Shown here: positions 44,051-53,120 of the stretch, piece after piece
How the letters are laid out: each line of letters begins with the position of its first letter
Numbering within the stretch: position 1 is the first letter of the stretch
Assembly: GCF_018069865.1 (NCBI RefSeq)
Contig: NZ_JAGQDG010000007.1
Coordinates: 1-64,000 of the forward strand
Direction of reading: 5' to 3'
Length of the DNA stretch: 64,000 nt
From: Ideonella paludis
GTDB lineage: Bacteria > Pseudomonadota > Gammaproteobacteria > Burkholderiales > Burkholderiaceae_C
Made by a program: the position numbers and the translations under genes
The notes under the pieces: generated by a model
Database searches by the model: none
Told to the model about the DNA's origin: nothing
What the model saw: only the letters and a program-made list of their open reading frames with translations

Positions 44051-46915
44051 TCAGCCTGTGTTGCGCAAGCCCGCGGCAATGCCGTTGATCGAGAGGTGAA
44101 TGCCGCGCTGCACCCGCTCCAGCGTCGGGTCCAGTGCGGTGTCGTCGGCGCTGGCCTTGGGGCGCTTGCGGTAGCGGCGCATCAGCTCCACTTGCAGGTG
44201 GTTGATCGGGTCCAGGTAGGGGAAGCGGTGCTCGATGGAGCGTGCCAGACTGGGGTTGGACTGCAGGCGATCCGCCTCGCCGGTGATCAGGCTCAAGGCG
44301 GCCTGGGTGCGCTCCCACTCGTCCTTGATGGCGGTGAAGATCTTCTTGCCCAGGCGCTTGTCTTCGACCAACTCCACATAGCGCTGGGCAATGCGCAAAT
44401 CGCTCTTGGCCAGCACCATGTCCAGGTTGGAGAGCAGGGTGCGGAAGAAGGGCCACTGCTTGAACATGCGCTGCAGCAACTCCAGGCGCTGAGCCCGCTG
44501 CTTTTTGTCGTCGCCCAAATAGGACTCGACCGCGGAGCCAAAACCGCACCAGCCCGGCAGTGCCACGCGGCACTGGCCCCAGGAGAAGCCCCAGGGGATG
44601 GCGCGCAGGTCTTCAATGCGGCGCGTGGCCTTGCGCGAGGCGGGGCGCGAGCCAATGTTCAGCTCGGCAATCTCGCGGATGGGCGTGGCCGCAAAGAAGT
44701 AATCGGTGAAGCCCGGGGTCTCGTAGACGATGTGGCGGTAGGCCGCCATGCTGGCCACGCTCAGTGCCTCAGCGGCCTCCAAGAAAGCCTTGGGGGCCTG
44801 CTTGGTGGGGTGCAGCAAGGTCGCTTCCAGCGTCGCGGCGACCAAGGTTTCCAGGTTGCGTCGGCCGATCTCTGGGTGGGCATATTTGGAGGCGATGACT
44901 TCGCCTTGCTCGGTCAGGCGGATCTGGCCCTTCACCGTGCCCGGGGGTTGGGCCAAGATAGCCTGATAGCTGGGGCCGCCGCCCCGGCCCACCGTGCCGC
45001 CGCGGCCATGGAAGAGACGCAGGCGGATGCCGTGGGCGGCTTCCAGCTCGTCGAACAAAGCCACCAGGGCGATCTCGGCGCGGTACAGCTCCCAGTTGCT
45101 GGTAAAGAAGCCGCCGTCCTTATTGCTGTCCGAATAACCCAGCATCACGTCCTGCTCGCCACCGCTGCGGGCCAGCAGGCCGGCGATGCCAGGCAGGGCG
45201 TAGAACTCGCGCATGATGCGGCCGGCTTGGCGCAGGTCTTCAATCGTCTCAAACAAAGGCGAGACGATCAGCGCGGCCACCGCCGCCTCGTCCAAGGTGC
45301 CCACCAGCAGGCCACTTTCCTTTTGCAGCAGCAGCACTTCCAGCAGGTCAGAGACCTCTTCGGTGTGCGAGATGATGGTGTGGCGGATCGCCTCTCGGCC
45401 AAAGCGCTTCAGGCTCTGCGCTGCCGTCTCAAAAATGGCCAGCTCGCCCACGGTCAGCGCCGAGTAGGCGGCCCCAGGCACGCGCAAGGGCCGGGCGTCG
45501 CAGAGCTGGCGCAGCAGCACCTCGCGCTTGGCGGCTTCATCCAGCCGCACATAGTCCGCTTCCAAGCGGGCATGGCGCAGCAACTCGGCCACCACCAGCT
45601 CGTGCTGGTCCGAGCTTTGGCGCAAATCCACGGTGGCCAGATGGAAGCCAAAGACTTGAACCCCGCGCATCAAGGGTGCCAAGCGCGGGGCCACCAGCGC
45701 CTGGGCGTGATGGCTCTTCAGCGAGGCCTCCACGGTGCGCAGGTCAGCCAAGAACTCTTCAGGGCTGGCGTAAGGGTCTTGCGGGGCGACCGCATGGCGC
45801 AGGGCTTCGGTGCCAGTCAGCGCCTGCAAGGTGGCGGCCAAGCGGGCATAAACGCCAATCAAAGCGCGGCGGTAGGGCTCGTCCTCACGGTGCGGGTTGG
45901 TGTCCGGCGAGCGCTCGGCCAAGGCTTGCATGGCGGGGGTGACGGGCGCCAGCATGGCCGACATGGACAGCTCGGCACCCAGGGCGTGGACTTCGGTGAG
46001 GTAGTGGCGCAGGGCCACTTCGCTCTGCCGGGTCAGGGCAATCTTCAGGGTGTCGGCGGTGACATTCGGGTTGCCGTCGCGGTCGCCGCCAATCCAGTGG
46101 CCCATGCGGAAGAACGAGGGCACGGCATGGCCGGGCAGGGCGCGTTCAATCTCTTGGTACATGCGCGGGATCTGGCGCAGGAAAGTGGCCGGGTAGTAGG
46201 TCAGCGCGTTGTCGATCTCGTCGGGCACCGTCAGCTTGGTGTAGCGCAGCATGCGCGTCTGCCAGAGCTGGGTGACCCGGGCGCGGATCAAGGCCTCGTT
46301 CTCGTGCAGGTCGCGCTCGGTGCGCAGCTCGTCGCGCTGGCCCACCAGTTCGGCCACGGCACGCTCGGCGTCCAAGATGCTTTTGCGCTGCACTTCGGTG
46401 GGGTGGGCCGTCAGCACCGGGCTGATGTAGGCCTGTTGCAGGGCTGCAGCAATGTCGGTGGCGCGGTGGTCGGCGCGGGCCAGCTTCTCAAAGCACATGG
46501 CCAGTGAGCCCTCGGCCAAAGTGCCTGCCGCCTCGTGGTGGGCGCGGCGCCGCACATGGTGGCGGTCTTCGGCAATATTGGCCAGATGAGAGAAGTAGCT
46601 GAAGGCCCGGATCACGCTGACCGTTTGCTCGGCCGAGAGGTTCTTCAGCAGCCGGTCCAGCACGCGCCCGGCGCTCGCGTCTTTCTTGATGCGGTACGCC
46701 ACCGAGAGCTGGCGCACCCGCTCGATCAGCTCAAAAGCCTCTTTGCCCTCTTGCTCACGAATCACGTCACCCAGGATCCGACCGAGTAACCGAATATCCT
46801 CAACAAGTGGCTTGTTCTTGCTGGTGTCATCTTGGCGAGCCAAAGATTTATCAGCAGATTTGCTCGCTTTCGCGCTGGAGGGTCGGGCGGCGGGCTTGGC
46901 TTGAGCGCTGGGCAT
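44051..46915 (-). CDS. ppc: Phosphoenolpyruvate carboxylase
   Basis: 954 residues from ATG 46915. Anaplerotic enzyme: PEP plus bicarbonate to oxaloacetate. Visible active-site segments: [13 protein letters not shown] near residue 150, [30 protein letters not shown], and the C-terminal ...AAGLRNTG ending (catalytic NTG). Residues 1-40 are a basic, low-complexity extension ([15 protein letters not shown]). Starts divergently from hemC; 134 bp separate the starts, containing an A/T-rich stretch near 46921-46965. Confidence 0.97.
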   Translation of the reverse strand: MPSAQAKPAARPSSAKASKSADKSLARQDDTSKNKPLVEDIRLLGRILGDVIREQEGKEAFELIERVRQLSVAYRIKKDASAGRVLDRLLKNLSAEQTVSVIRAFSYFSHLANIAEDRHHVRRRAHHEAAGTLAEGSLAMCFEKLARADHRATDIAAALQQAYISPVLTAHPTEVQRKSILDAERAVAELVGQRDELRTERDLHENEALIRARVTQLWQTRMLRYTKLTVPDEIDNALTYYPATFLRQIPRMYQEIERALPGHAVPSFFRMGHWIGGDRDGNPNVTADTLKIALTRQSEVALRHYLTEVHALGAELSMSAMLAPVTPAMQALAERSPDTNPHREDEPYRRALIGVYARLAATLQALTGTEALRHAVAPQDPYASPEEFLADLRTVEASLKSHHAQALVAPRLAPLMRGVQVFGFHLATVDLRQSSDQHELVVAELLRHARLEADYVRLDEAAKREVLLRQLCDARPLRVPGAAYSALTVGELAIFETAAQSLKRFGREAIRHTIISHTEEVSDLLEVLLLQKESGLLVGTLDEAAVAALIVSPLFETIEDLRQAGRIMREFYALPGIAGLLARSGGEQDVMLGYSDSNKDGGFFTSNWELYRAEIALVALFDELEAAHGIRLRLFHGRGGTVGRGGGPSYQAILAQPPGTVKGQIRLTEQGEVIASKYAHPEIGRRNLETLVAATLEATLLHPTKQAPKAFLEAAEALSVASMAAYRHIVYETPGFTDYFFAATPIREIAELNIGSRPASRKATRRIEDLRAIPWGFSWGQCRVALPGWCGFGSAVESYLGDDKKQRAQRLELLQRMFKQWPFFRTLLSNLDMVLAKSDLRIAQRYVELVEDKRLGKKIFTAIKDEWERTQAALSLITGEADRLQSNPSLARSIEHRFPYLDPINHLQVELMRRYRKRPKASADDTALDPTLERVQRGIHLSINGIAAGLRNTG

Positions 46916-47049
46916 GAAAGGCTCCAAAAATTAGTAACCGAATTACCAATCGCAAATACTAACCGATCCGGGGCCGCTTGGCACCATGGCGCAGGCCTGC
47001 CTTGCGCTGGTGCAGACTGGCCTGTGGCCCAGACGCGATAATCCGTGGC

Positions 47050-48000
47050 ATGAATGCAGCACCTTCCATCTCTGTGCCGGTGGTCATTGCCACCCGCGAA
47101 AGTCGCTTGGCGCTTTGGCAAGCGGAACATGTCCGTGACCGCTTGCGCGACGAATTGGGCCTGTCGGCCAGCCTTTTGGGTATGACGACCAAGGGCGATC
47201 AAATCCTTGACCGGGCGCTGTCCAAGGTGGGCGGCAAGGGCTTGTTCGTCAAAGAGTTGGAGACCGCCTTGGAGTCTGGCCAGGCCCACATGGCCGTGCA
47301 TTCGCTCAAGGATGTGCCCATGGAGCTGCCCGAGGGCTTTGTGCTGGCTGCCGTGCTGGAGCGCGAGGACCCGCGCGACGCCTTTGTCTCGCCCCACTAT
47401 GCGGACGTGGCCAGCTTGCCCCAGGGCGCCTGTGTGGGCACCTCCAGCCTGCGCCGTGTGGTGCAGTTACTGGCCTTGCGCCCGGACCTGCGCATTGAGC
47501 CGCTGCGCGGCAACTTGGACACCCGCTTGCGCAAGCTGGATGAAGGCCAGTTTGATGCCATCGTGCTGGCGGCTGCCGGCCTGAAGCGCCTGGGCCTGGG
47601 TGAACGCATTCGCAGTGTGTTCACACCCGAGCAAATGATCCCGGCGGCCGGGCAGGGCGCCTTGGGCCTGGAGGTGCGCAGCAGCAGTGCGGGCTTGCTG
47701 GCTGCCTTGCAGCGTCTGGCGCATCTGCCTTCTGCCCTGGCCACCCAGGCCGAGCGTGAGGTCTCCCGCCGCCTGGGCGGCAGTTGCAGCATGCCGCTGG
47801 CCGCGCACGCGGTGTGGCACAACGGGCAGATGACCCTGAATGCGGCGCTGGGCCATGCCACCCAGCCGCAGCAGCCCTTGGTCAAAGTGGCTTTGCAGGC
47901 CGCGGTGGCCGACGCCGATGCCGCGCTGGCCTTGGGGCGCCAGGCGGCGGAAGCGCTGTTGGCCCAAGGCGGCCAGGCTTATTTGCCCTGCAGCGCGTGA
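47050..48000 (+). CDS. hemC: Porphobilinogen deaminase (hydroxymethylbilane synthase)
   Basis: 316 residues from ATG 47050. Polymerises four porphobilinogens in haem biosynthesis. Motifs: [47 protein letters not shown] (catalytic Asp region), [16 protein letters not shown], and [14 protein letters not shown] with the cysteine carrying the dipyrromethane cofactor. First gene of hemC-hemD-hemX-hemY; its stop overlaps the hemD GTG by 4 bp. Confidence 0.97.
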   Translation: MNAAPSISVPVVIATRESRLALWQAEHVRDRLRDELGLSASLLGMTTKGDQILDRALSKVGGKGLFVKELETALESGQAHMAVHSLKDVPMELPEGFVLAAVLEREDPRDAFVSPHYADVASLPQGACVGTSSLRRVVQLLALRPDLRIEPLRGNLDTRLRKLDEGQFDAIVLAAAGLKRLGLGERIRSVFTPEQMIPAAGQGALGLEVRSSSAGLLAALQRLAHLPSALATQAEREVSRRLGGSCSMPLAAHAVWHNGQMTLNAALGHATQPQQPLVKVALQAAVADADAALALGRQAAEALLAQGGQAYLPCSA

Positions 48001-48770
48001 AGCATCGCTTAGCGCTCATCACCCGGCCGCAGCCGCAGGCCACCCAGTGGGTCGGCAAGCTGGCGGCCTTGGGCCTGCATGCGGTGGCGCTGCCTTTGCT
48101 GGAGATTGCGCCGGCGCCGCAGCCTGAGATGGTGAGGGCGGCTGCAGCGCAGTGGGTGGCGGGTGACTTGGTGATGTTTGTGAGCCCCAATGCGGCGGCG
48201 CAATGCATGGCCTGTTTAGGGGGCAACTGGCCCTGGCCTTCAGGGGTGCAGGCTGCGGCCACCGGGCCAGGCACGGTGGCGGTGCTGAAGGCGGCCGGTG
48301 TGCCGGCGGAGTGCATCGTGGCCCCTGATGCGGACGCCGCTCAGTTCGATTCTGAGCATCTGTGGCTCAAGCTCCAGGCGCAGGGCTGGCAAGGTCGTCG
48401 CGCTTGGGTGGTGCGGGGCGACGGCGGGCGAGACTGGTTGGCGCAGACGCTGCAGTCTGCCGGCGCTGAGGTGCAGTTTGTGCAGGCCTACAGCCGCGGC
48501 CGCCCTCAGTGGAGCCCGGCCCAGTTGGCCGTGCTGGCCCAGGCGGTGGCCAAGCCTGAAGCCCATGTCTGGCTGCTCAGCAGCAGCGAGGCGCTGGACC
48601 ATTTGCTGGCGCTGGCCCCCGAGGTGGCCTGGTCGCGCAGCGTGGCCTTGGCTTCGCACCCGCGCATTGCCCAGCGCGCCCGAGACCTGGGTTTTGGCCG
48701 AGTGGATGAGATTCAACCCACCCCCGAGGCCGTAGCACAGTGGTTCCATCACGCCAGTGTGGCGCCATAG
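47997..48770 (+). CDS. hemD: Uroporphyrinogen-III synthase
   Basis: 257 residues with a GTG start at 47997 overlapping the hemC stop (GTGA). Cyclises hydroxymethylbilane to uroporphyrinogen III. Sequence is divergent, as usual for Hem[53 protein letters not shown], and YSRGRP; two Rossmann-like lobes. Position after hemC makes the call secure. Confidence 0.92.
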   Translation: MKHRLALITRPQPQATQWVGKLAALGLHAVALPLLEIAPAPQPEMVRAAAAQWVAGDLVMFVSPNAAAQCMACLGGNWPWPSGVQAAATGPGTVAVLKAAGVPAECIVAPDADAAQFDSEHLWLKLQAQGWQGRRAWVVRGDGGRDWLAQTLQSAGAEVQFVQAYSRGRPQWSPAQLAVLAQAVAKPEAHVWLLSSSEALDHLLALAPEVAWSRSVALASHPRIAQRARDLGFGRVDEIQPTPEAVAQWFHHASVAP

Positions 48771-48818
48771 CTGCGCTGCGTCAGAGGCGTCATCACCGCT
48801 CTATACAATGGTTCGCAC

Positions 48819-49964
48819 ATGGTCAGCATGAACGAACCTACCGCACCAAGTCCTGTGGCCGCCCCGGAGCCGGCGGTGGCCAGCCCTGCTGTTCCAGCGC
48901 CTGCGCCGGGCCCTGTGCCAGCCGGCCCGAACTGGCGATGGGTGGGAGGCGTCGGCTTGCTCGTTTTGGTGGTGGGGTGCTTGGTCCTCGTCTGGAGCAC
49001 CCAGCAGCGAGTGCGCAGCCTGGAGCAAGAGCTGGTGCGCCGCCAGCAAAGCAGCCAAGAACAATCCACCGAAGCGCGTTTGCTGGCCAAGCAGTCGCAT
49101 GACTCCTCCACCCAGCTCGCGGCCAAGATGGCCTTGCTGGAAGCCCGTGTGGCGGAGACGGCTTTGCAGCGCAGCCAGGTCGAGGAGTTGATCCAAAGCC
49201 TGTCGCGTTCGCGCGATGAAAATGTCGTCGCCGATGTCGAGGCCGCCTTGCGCGTGGCCCAGCAGCAGTCAGCCATCACCGGCAGTTTGGAGCCCATGGT
49301 GGCGGTGTTGCGCCAGGCCGATGAGCGGCTGGCGCGCTATGAGCAGCCCCGCTTGGAGCGGGTGCGCCGCGCTGTGGCCAAAGACCTCGACAAGGTCCGT
49401 GCGGCCAATGTCGCGGACCTGCCTTCGCTGTCAGTCCGCCTTGATGAACTGATTCGCACTGTGGATGAGTTGCCCTTGCTCTCCGAGCCTATGCGCCGTG
49501 CGGCGCCTGAGCCAGCACGAGCGGCAGCCTCAGCCCCAGCGGTGGCCAAGGCCGCCAGCCCCGGTCCGGCCCCCGATCTGTCTTGGTGGGGAACGCTGGC
49601 CCTGGGCAGCCAACGTGTGATGGCCGACATCTGGCAAGAAGCCCGCTCGCTGGTGCGGGTGACGCGCATCGATCACCCCGAAGCCATGCTGCTGACGCCT
49701 GAGCAATCCTTTTTTGTTCGAGAGAACTTGAAGCTGCGCCTGCTCAATGCACGCTTGGCGCTCTTGTCGCGCCAGTTTGATGTGGTGCAGTCGGACTTGG
49801 CGCAGGCCAGAGCCTCACTGGACCGTTACTTTGACCGCAACACGCGGCGGGTGGCGGCAGCCTCTGAGCAGATGGCAGCGATTGCGGCACAGAGCCGCCA
49901 AGTGCCGCTGCCCCGCGCCGACGAGTCTCTGGCCGCCTTGGCCGCTGCGGCAGCGGGCCGCTGA
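48819..49964 (+). CDS. hemX: HemX-like membrane protein
   Basis: 381 residues from ATG 48819 (MNEP at 48828 is an alternative). A proline/alanine-rich cytoplasmic tail (~1-37), one transmembrane helix (~40-60), then a long coiled coil (QRVRSLEQELVRRQ...) and a helical periplasmic domain including DIWQEARSLVRVTRIDHPEAMLLTPEQ, the conserved HemX segment. Often misannotated as uroporphyrinogen C-methyltransferase; no methyltransferase motif is present. Third gene in the hem operon. Confidence 0.88.
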   Translation: MVSMNEPTAPSPVAAPEPAVASPAVPAPAPGPVPAGPNWRWVGGVGLLVLVVGCLVLVWSTQQRVRSLEQELVRRQQSSQEQSTEARLLAKQSHDSSTQLAAKMALLEARVAETALQRSQVEELIQSLSRSRDENVVADVEAALRVAQQQSAITGSLEPMVAVLRQADERLARYEQPRLERVRRAVAKDLDKVRAANVADLPSLSVRLDELIRTVDELPLLSEPMRRAAPEPARAAASAPAVAKAASPGPAPDLSWWGTLALGSQRVMADIWQEARSLVRVTRIDHPEAMLLTPEQSFFVRENLKLRLLNARLALLSRQFDVVQSDLAQARASLDRYFDRNTRRVAAASEQMAAIAAQSRQVPLPRADESLAALAAAAAGR

Positions 49965-49978
49965 GCGACGGAGCAGCC

Positions 49979-51220
49979 ATGCGCGGCGTGATCTGGCTGA
50001 TCTTGTTGTTCACGGTGGCCGTGGTGTCGGCGTCGGTGCTGGGGCCCAACGACGGCTTGGTGTCCATCTATCAAGGCGCGTGGCGGGTGGATCTCTCGCT
50101 CAACCTCTTCTTGCTCTTGCTGGTGGCGGCCGTGGTGCTGACCTTTGTCGCCTTCCAGGCCATCAGCGGTTTGCTGGCTCTGCCCACGCGCGCACAAGCG
50201 TGGCGCGAGCAAAAGCGCGAGCGTGCTGCCCACGCAGCACTGCGCGAGGCCTTAACGGAGTTGTTCGCAGCGCGCTATGCCCGTGCCCAGCGCGCCGCCG
50301 ACCAAGCCCTGCTGCTGCAATCCCATGTGCCCGAACTGGCGCGTGAGCCGCAGTTCACGACCCTGGCGCAGCTGATTGCGGCCAGCAGCCTGCATCAATT
50401 GCAAGACCGGCTGGGCCGCGAGAGCCGCTTGGCCAGCGCCTTGGCCTCAGGACGCCAGGCTGGCGGCTCCAGTGCCGATGGCGCCCAGCTATTGGCCGCA
50501 CAGTGGGCGCTGGACGACCGCGATGCCGAGCGCAGCCTGGCCCTGCTGAGTGCTCTGCCACCTGGTGTGGCTCGTCGCACCCAGGCCTTGCGGCTCAAGC
50601 TCAGTGCCACGCGCCAGCAGCGCAAGCCGCTGGACGCATTGCAGACGGCCCGTCTCTTGGCCAAGCACCAGGGCTTCTCCGCCTTGGCGGCCAAGGCTTT
50701 GTTGCGCTCTTTGGCCATTGAGGCCTTGGAGCAATCCTTGGATGAAGAGCAGTTGCGCCGCACCTGGGCGGCGCTGGATGCCGCCAATCGCAAAGATGCT
50801 TTTGTGGTGGCTCGTGCGGCACGGCGCGCCAAGGCCCTGGGCCAGGTGAGTTTGGGCCGGGACTGGCTGCAGCCGCTGTGGGAGCAGATGCCGCGCCAAG
50901 ATGCCGAGTCGCGACACGAGCTGGCGCTGGCCTTGGTGGACTGCGCCCAGGGCCTGGGCAGCGATTGGCTGCCACGTGTCGAAGCGGCCTTGTCAGCGCA
51001 TGGCCATGACGCTGCCTTGCTGGCGGCGGCGGGGGCCGCTTTTGAGCAGCGCCAACTTTGGGGCAAAGCCAAGCGCCCGCTGGAGCAAACCGCTGCCAGC
51101 GATGCCCTGCCCAAGTCTGTTCGCCGCCAAGCCTTGCGCAGCTTGGCCAGCATTGCCCGCAGCGAGGGCGATGAGGACAAGGCCGTCGCCCTGGAGCGCC
51201 GCGCGGCGTTTCTTGAATAA
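49979..51220 (+). CDS. hemY: HemY-like protein of the haem biosynthesis operon
   Basis: 413 residues. Two N-terminal transmembrane helices (VIWLILLFTVAVVSASVLG and LNLFLLLLVAAVVLTFVAF) with the conserved VSIYQGAWRVDLS between, then a TPR-like helical domain. Proteobacterial HemY of this type is unrelated to protoporphyrinogen oxidase. It is 14 bp after hemX. Ends the operon shortly before the tRNA promoter. Confidence 0.9.
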   Translation: MRGVIWLILLFTVAVVSASVLGPNDGLVSIYQGAWRVDLSLNLFLLLLVAAVVLTFVAFQAISGLLALPTRAQAWREQKRERAAHAALREALTELFAARYARAQRAADQALLLQSHVPELAREPQFTTLAQLIAASSLHQLQDRLGRESRLASALASGRQAGGSSADGAQLLAAQWALDDRDAERSLALLSALPPGVARRTQALRLKLSATRQQRKPLDALQTARLLAKHQGFSALAAKALLRSLAIEALEQSLDEEQLRRTWAALDAANRKDAFVVARAARRAKALGQVSLGRDWLQPLWEQMPRQDAESRHELALALVDCAQGLGSDWLPRVEAALSAHGHDAALLAAAGAAFEQRQLWGKAKRPLEQTAASDALPKSVRRQALRSLASIARSEGDEDKAVALERRAAFLE

Positions 51221-51235
51221 TTTTTCAAAGAAAAC

Positions 51236-51264
51236 TAGCCACATGAAAATAGCTGTGCTATAGT
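51236..51264 (+). promoter_or_regulatory. Probable promoter for tRNA-Arg
   Basis: TAGCCA (51236-51241) and TATAGT (51259-51264), 17 bp apart, 11 bp before the tRNA. The -35 is weak, the -10 good. Confidence 0.5.
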
Positions 51265-51275
51265 TCTATCTTTCA

Positions 51276-51352
51276 GCGGCTGTAGCTCAGTTGGATAGAG
51301 TACTTGGCTACGAACCAAGGGGTCGTGGGTTCGAATCCTGCCAGCCGCACCA
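51276..51352 (+). tRNA. tRNA-Arg (anticodon ACG), CCA encoded
   Basis: Complete cloverleaf, 77 nt: acceptor GCGGCTG / CAGCCGC, D-arm TAGCTCAGTTGGATAGAGTA, anticodon stem CTTGG / CCAAG around loop CTACGAA, variable GGGTC, T-arm GTGGGTTCGAATCCTGC, and A-CCA 3' end. The ACG anticodon (inosine-34) reads CGN arginine codons. Confidence 0.97.
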
Positions 51353-51358
51353 TACGAG

Positions 51359-51391
51359 AAAGCCAGCATGTGAAAGCATGCTGGCTTTTTT
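51359..51391 (+). terminator. Intrinsic terminator after tRNA-Arg
   Basis: AGCCAGCATG - TGAAAG - CATGCTGGCT perfect 10-bp stem followed by five T, seven bases after the CCA end. Confidence 0.9.
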
Positions 51392-51428
51392 CTTGCCCGC
51401 TTCACAGTCAGCCCCAGCCGCTCTGCGC

Positions 51429-51746
51429 ATGGACGATCAATCCGCCTTCATCCCCGACAGCTTTCTCAAGCTCTACGCGGGCCTGCGTGGGCGCCTCTTG
51501 CGGCCCTTGCCTGAGGTGCGGGCTCGCTATGAGCTCTGTGAGGACTTGGCGCATCACCTCATGGCCAGCGCCCAAGCCTTGCACCACGACCAAGGTCTGA
51601 GCGAGGACATGGTCTTAGCGCGGTGCCTGCGCGGCTTGCAGACGCCGGACGCCGGTATGAGCGAAGGCGAGCCCTGGTGGGTGGTGAGGCGCTTGGCGGA
51701 ACTCTTGAATTGGCCTTGCGAGGGCCTCGCATCCGCAGACCAGTAA
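51429..51746 (+). CDS. Small conserved hypothetical protein
   Basis: 105 residues from ATG 51429; the frame upstream runs through the tRNA and cannot be coding. Motifs IPDSFLKLY and [13 protein letters not shown], then [35 protein letters not shown], recall a short protein conserved in Burkholderiales that is sometimes labelled 'ATPase with chaperone activity', although no ATP-binding motif is present. Cytoplasmic, helical. Function unknown. Confidence 0.72.
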   Translation: MDDQSAFIPDSFLKLYAGLRGRLLRPLPEVRARYELCEDLAHHLMASAQALHHDQGLSEDMVLARCLRGLQTPDAGMSEGEPWWVVRRLAELLNWPCEGLASADQ

Positions 51747-51796
51747 CTGCAAACAGAGCTTCCGCTTCGAGGGATCAAGTGGAAGCTCAGTGATCA

Positions 51797-51812
51797 GCGC
51801 CTGCGCAGGCGC
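51797..51812. other. 16-bp perfect palindrome
   Basis: GCGCCTGCGCAGGCGC in the 223-bp region between the small gene at 51429 and hoxK. No T-run follows; it could be an RNA stem at the end of the upstream transcript. Confidence 0.4.
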
Positions 51813-51842
51813 GCCCAGCGCGCGGCCAAGCTCCGCCAAAAA

Positions 51843-51856
51843 TGTCAGTGCTGACA
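51843..51856. promoter_or_regulatory. Palindrome upstream of the hox promoter, candidate activator site
   Basis: TGTCAG-TG-CTGACA, a perfect 6-bp inverted repeat, centred about 55 bp upstream of the -24 element. The position suits an NtrC-type activator (HoxA/HupR family) acting with sigma-54. Which regulator binds is inference; its gene is not in the window. Confidence 0.45.
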
Positions 51857-51902
51857 GTCACTTGTTTTCGGCGCTAGGTGCTTTCACCAGGGGGGCTGTT
51901 TC

Positions 51903-51918
51903 TGGCACGTCTCTTGAG
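51903..51918 (+). promoter_or_regulatory. Sigma-54 promoter for the hydrogenase operon
   Basis: TGGCACG-N4-TTGAG: GG at 51904-51905 and G at 51916 have the required 10-bp gap; consensus is TGGCACG-N4-TTGCW, so the -24 box is perfect and the -12 box differs at one key base (GA for GC). It lies about 55 bp before the hoxK ATG. Confidence 0.75.
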
Positions 51919-51969
51919 ACAAGACAAGTCACCGCGTGTCGCGGGCTTGATGTCTGGAGGAGACCCCAC

Positions 51970-53049
51970 ATGGAAACCTTTTACGAGGTGATGCGCCGGC
52001 AGGGCATTTCCCGCCGCAGCTTGATGAAGTACTGTTCGCTGACCGCCACCTCTTTGGGTTTGGGGCCGGCCTTTGTGCCGCAGATTGCGCACGCGATGGA
52101 GACCAAGCCGCGCACGCCGGTGCTCTGGCTGCATGGCTTGGAGTGCACGTGCTGCTCCGAGAGCTTCATCCGCTCAGCCCATCCGCTGGCCAAGGATGTG
52201 GTGCTCTCCATGATCTCGCTGGACTATGACGACACCTTGATGGCCGCCGCCGGCCATCAGGCCGAGGCCATCCTCGAAGAGATCATGACCAAGTACAAGG
52301 GCCAGTACATCTTGGCGGTGGAGGGCAACCCGCCACTGAATGAAGACGGGATGTTCTGCATCCAGTCAGGCAAGCCCTTCATCGAGAAACTTAAGCATGT
52401 GGCCAAAGACGCCAAGGCCGTGATCGCCTGGGGCTCCTGCGCTTCTTGGGGCTGTGTGCAAGCGGCCAAGCCCAACCCGACCCAGGCCACGCCCATCCAC
52501 AAGGTCATCACCGACAAACCCATCATCAAGGTGCCGGGCTGCCCCCCGATCGCCGAGGTGATGACCGGCGTGATCACCTACATGCTGACCTTTGACAAGA
52601 TCCCTGAGTTGGATCGCCAAGGTCGGCCCAAGATGTTCTATAGCCAGCGCATTCACGACAAGTGCTACCGCCGTCCCCACTTTGACGCGGGCCAGTTTGT
52701 CGAGGCTTGGGACGATGAGTCGGCCAAAAAGGGCTACTGCCTCTACAAAGTGGGTTGCAAGGGCCCGACCACCTACAACGCCTGCTCCACGGTGCAGTGG
52801 AACGAGGGCACCAGCTTCCCCATCAAGGCGGGCCACGGCTGCATTGGCTGCTCCGAAGATGGCTTCTGGGACAAGGGCTCCTTCTACGACCGCCTGACCA
52901 CCATTCATCAGTTCGGCATTGAAGGCACGGCCGACCAGATCGGTGGCGCGGCCGCCGGCGTGGTGGGTGCGGCAGTGGTGGCGCATGCCGCCGCGTCGGC
53001 CATCAAGCGCGCAGGCGTCAAACCGGACACCACCCACACCAGCGGCTGA
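51970..53049 (+). CDS. hoxK: O2-tolerant [NiFe] hydrogenase small subunit
   Basis: 359 residues from ATG 51970, preceded by GGAGGAG. Twin-arginine signal with SRRSLMK, cleaved after AHA (residue 42). In mature numbering Cys 17, 19, 20, 115, 120 and 149 are all present ([18 protein letters not shown]), the six-cysteine set that binds the proximal [4Fe-3S] cluster of oxygen-tolerant group 1d enzymes. Further cluster ligands lie in [26 protein letters not shown] and [13 protein letters not shown]-terminal helix (~[21 protein letters not shown]) anchors it in the membrane. It transfers electrons from the active site to cytochrome b. First gene of the operon. Confidence 0.97.
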   Translation: METFYEVMRRQGISRRSLMKYCSLTATSLGLGPAFVPQIAHAMETKPRTPVLWLHGLECTCCSESFIRSAHPLAKDVVLSMISLDYDDTLMAAAGHQAEAILEEIMTKYKGQYILAVEGNPPLNEDGMFCIQSGKPFIEKLKHVAKDAKAVIAWGSCASWGCVQAAKPNPTQATPIHKVITDKPIIKVPGCPPIAEVMTGVITYMLTFDKIPELDRQGRPKMFYSQRIHDKCYRRPHFDAGQFVEAWDDESAKKGYCLYKVGCKGPTTYNACSTVQWNEGTSFPIKAGHGCIGCSEDGFWDKGSFYDRLTTIHQFGIEGTADQIGGAAAGVVGAAVVAHAAASAIKRAGVKPDTTHTSG

Positions 53050-53073
53050 GCGCGCTCCCGCGGCGCCGCAAGC

Positions 53074-53090
53074 ACCGTGCTTGGCACGGT
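53074..53090. other. Intercistronic hairpin hoxK-hoxG
   Basis: ACCGTGC-TTG-GCACGGT in the 71-bp gap between the structural genes. It has no T-run, so it is more likely an mRNA processing or stability element than a terminator. Confidence 0.45.
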
Positions 53091-53120
53091 CTCACCACCG
53101 ATTCAGAAGGACCTCACATC

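Noticed and set aside
43964-46507. 847-codon open frame on the + strand opposite ppc
   Set aside because: It lies antisense to a clear ppc gene; it is a by-product of high GC third positions and has no recognisable domain.
51291-51428. N-terminal extension of the small protein at 51429
   Set aside because: The frame passes through tRNA-Arg and its terminator; MDDQSAF at 51429 is the sensible start.
51790-51969. N-terminal extension of HoxK from a GTG at 51790
   Set aside because: It would include the sigma-54 promoter; the twin-arginine signal and Shine-Dalgarno site place the start at 51970.
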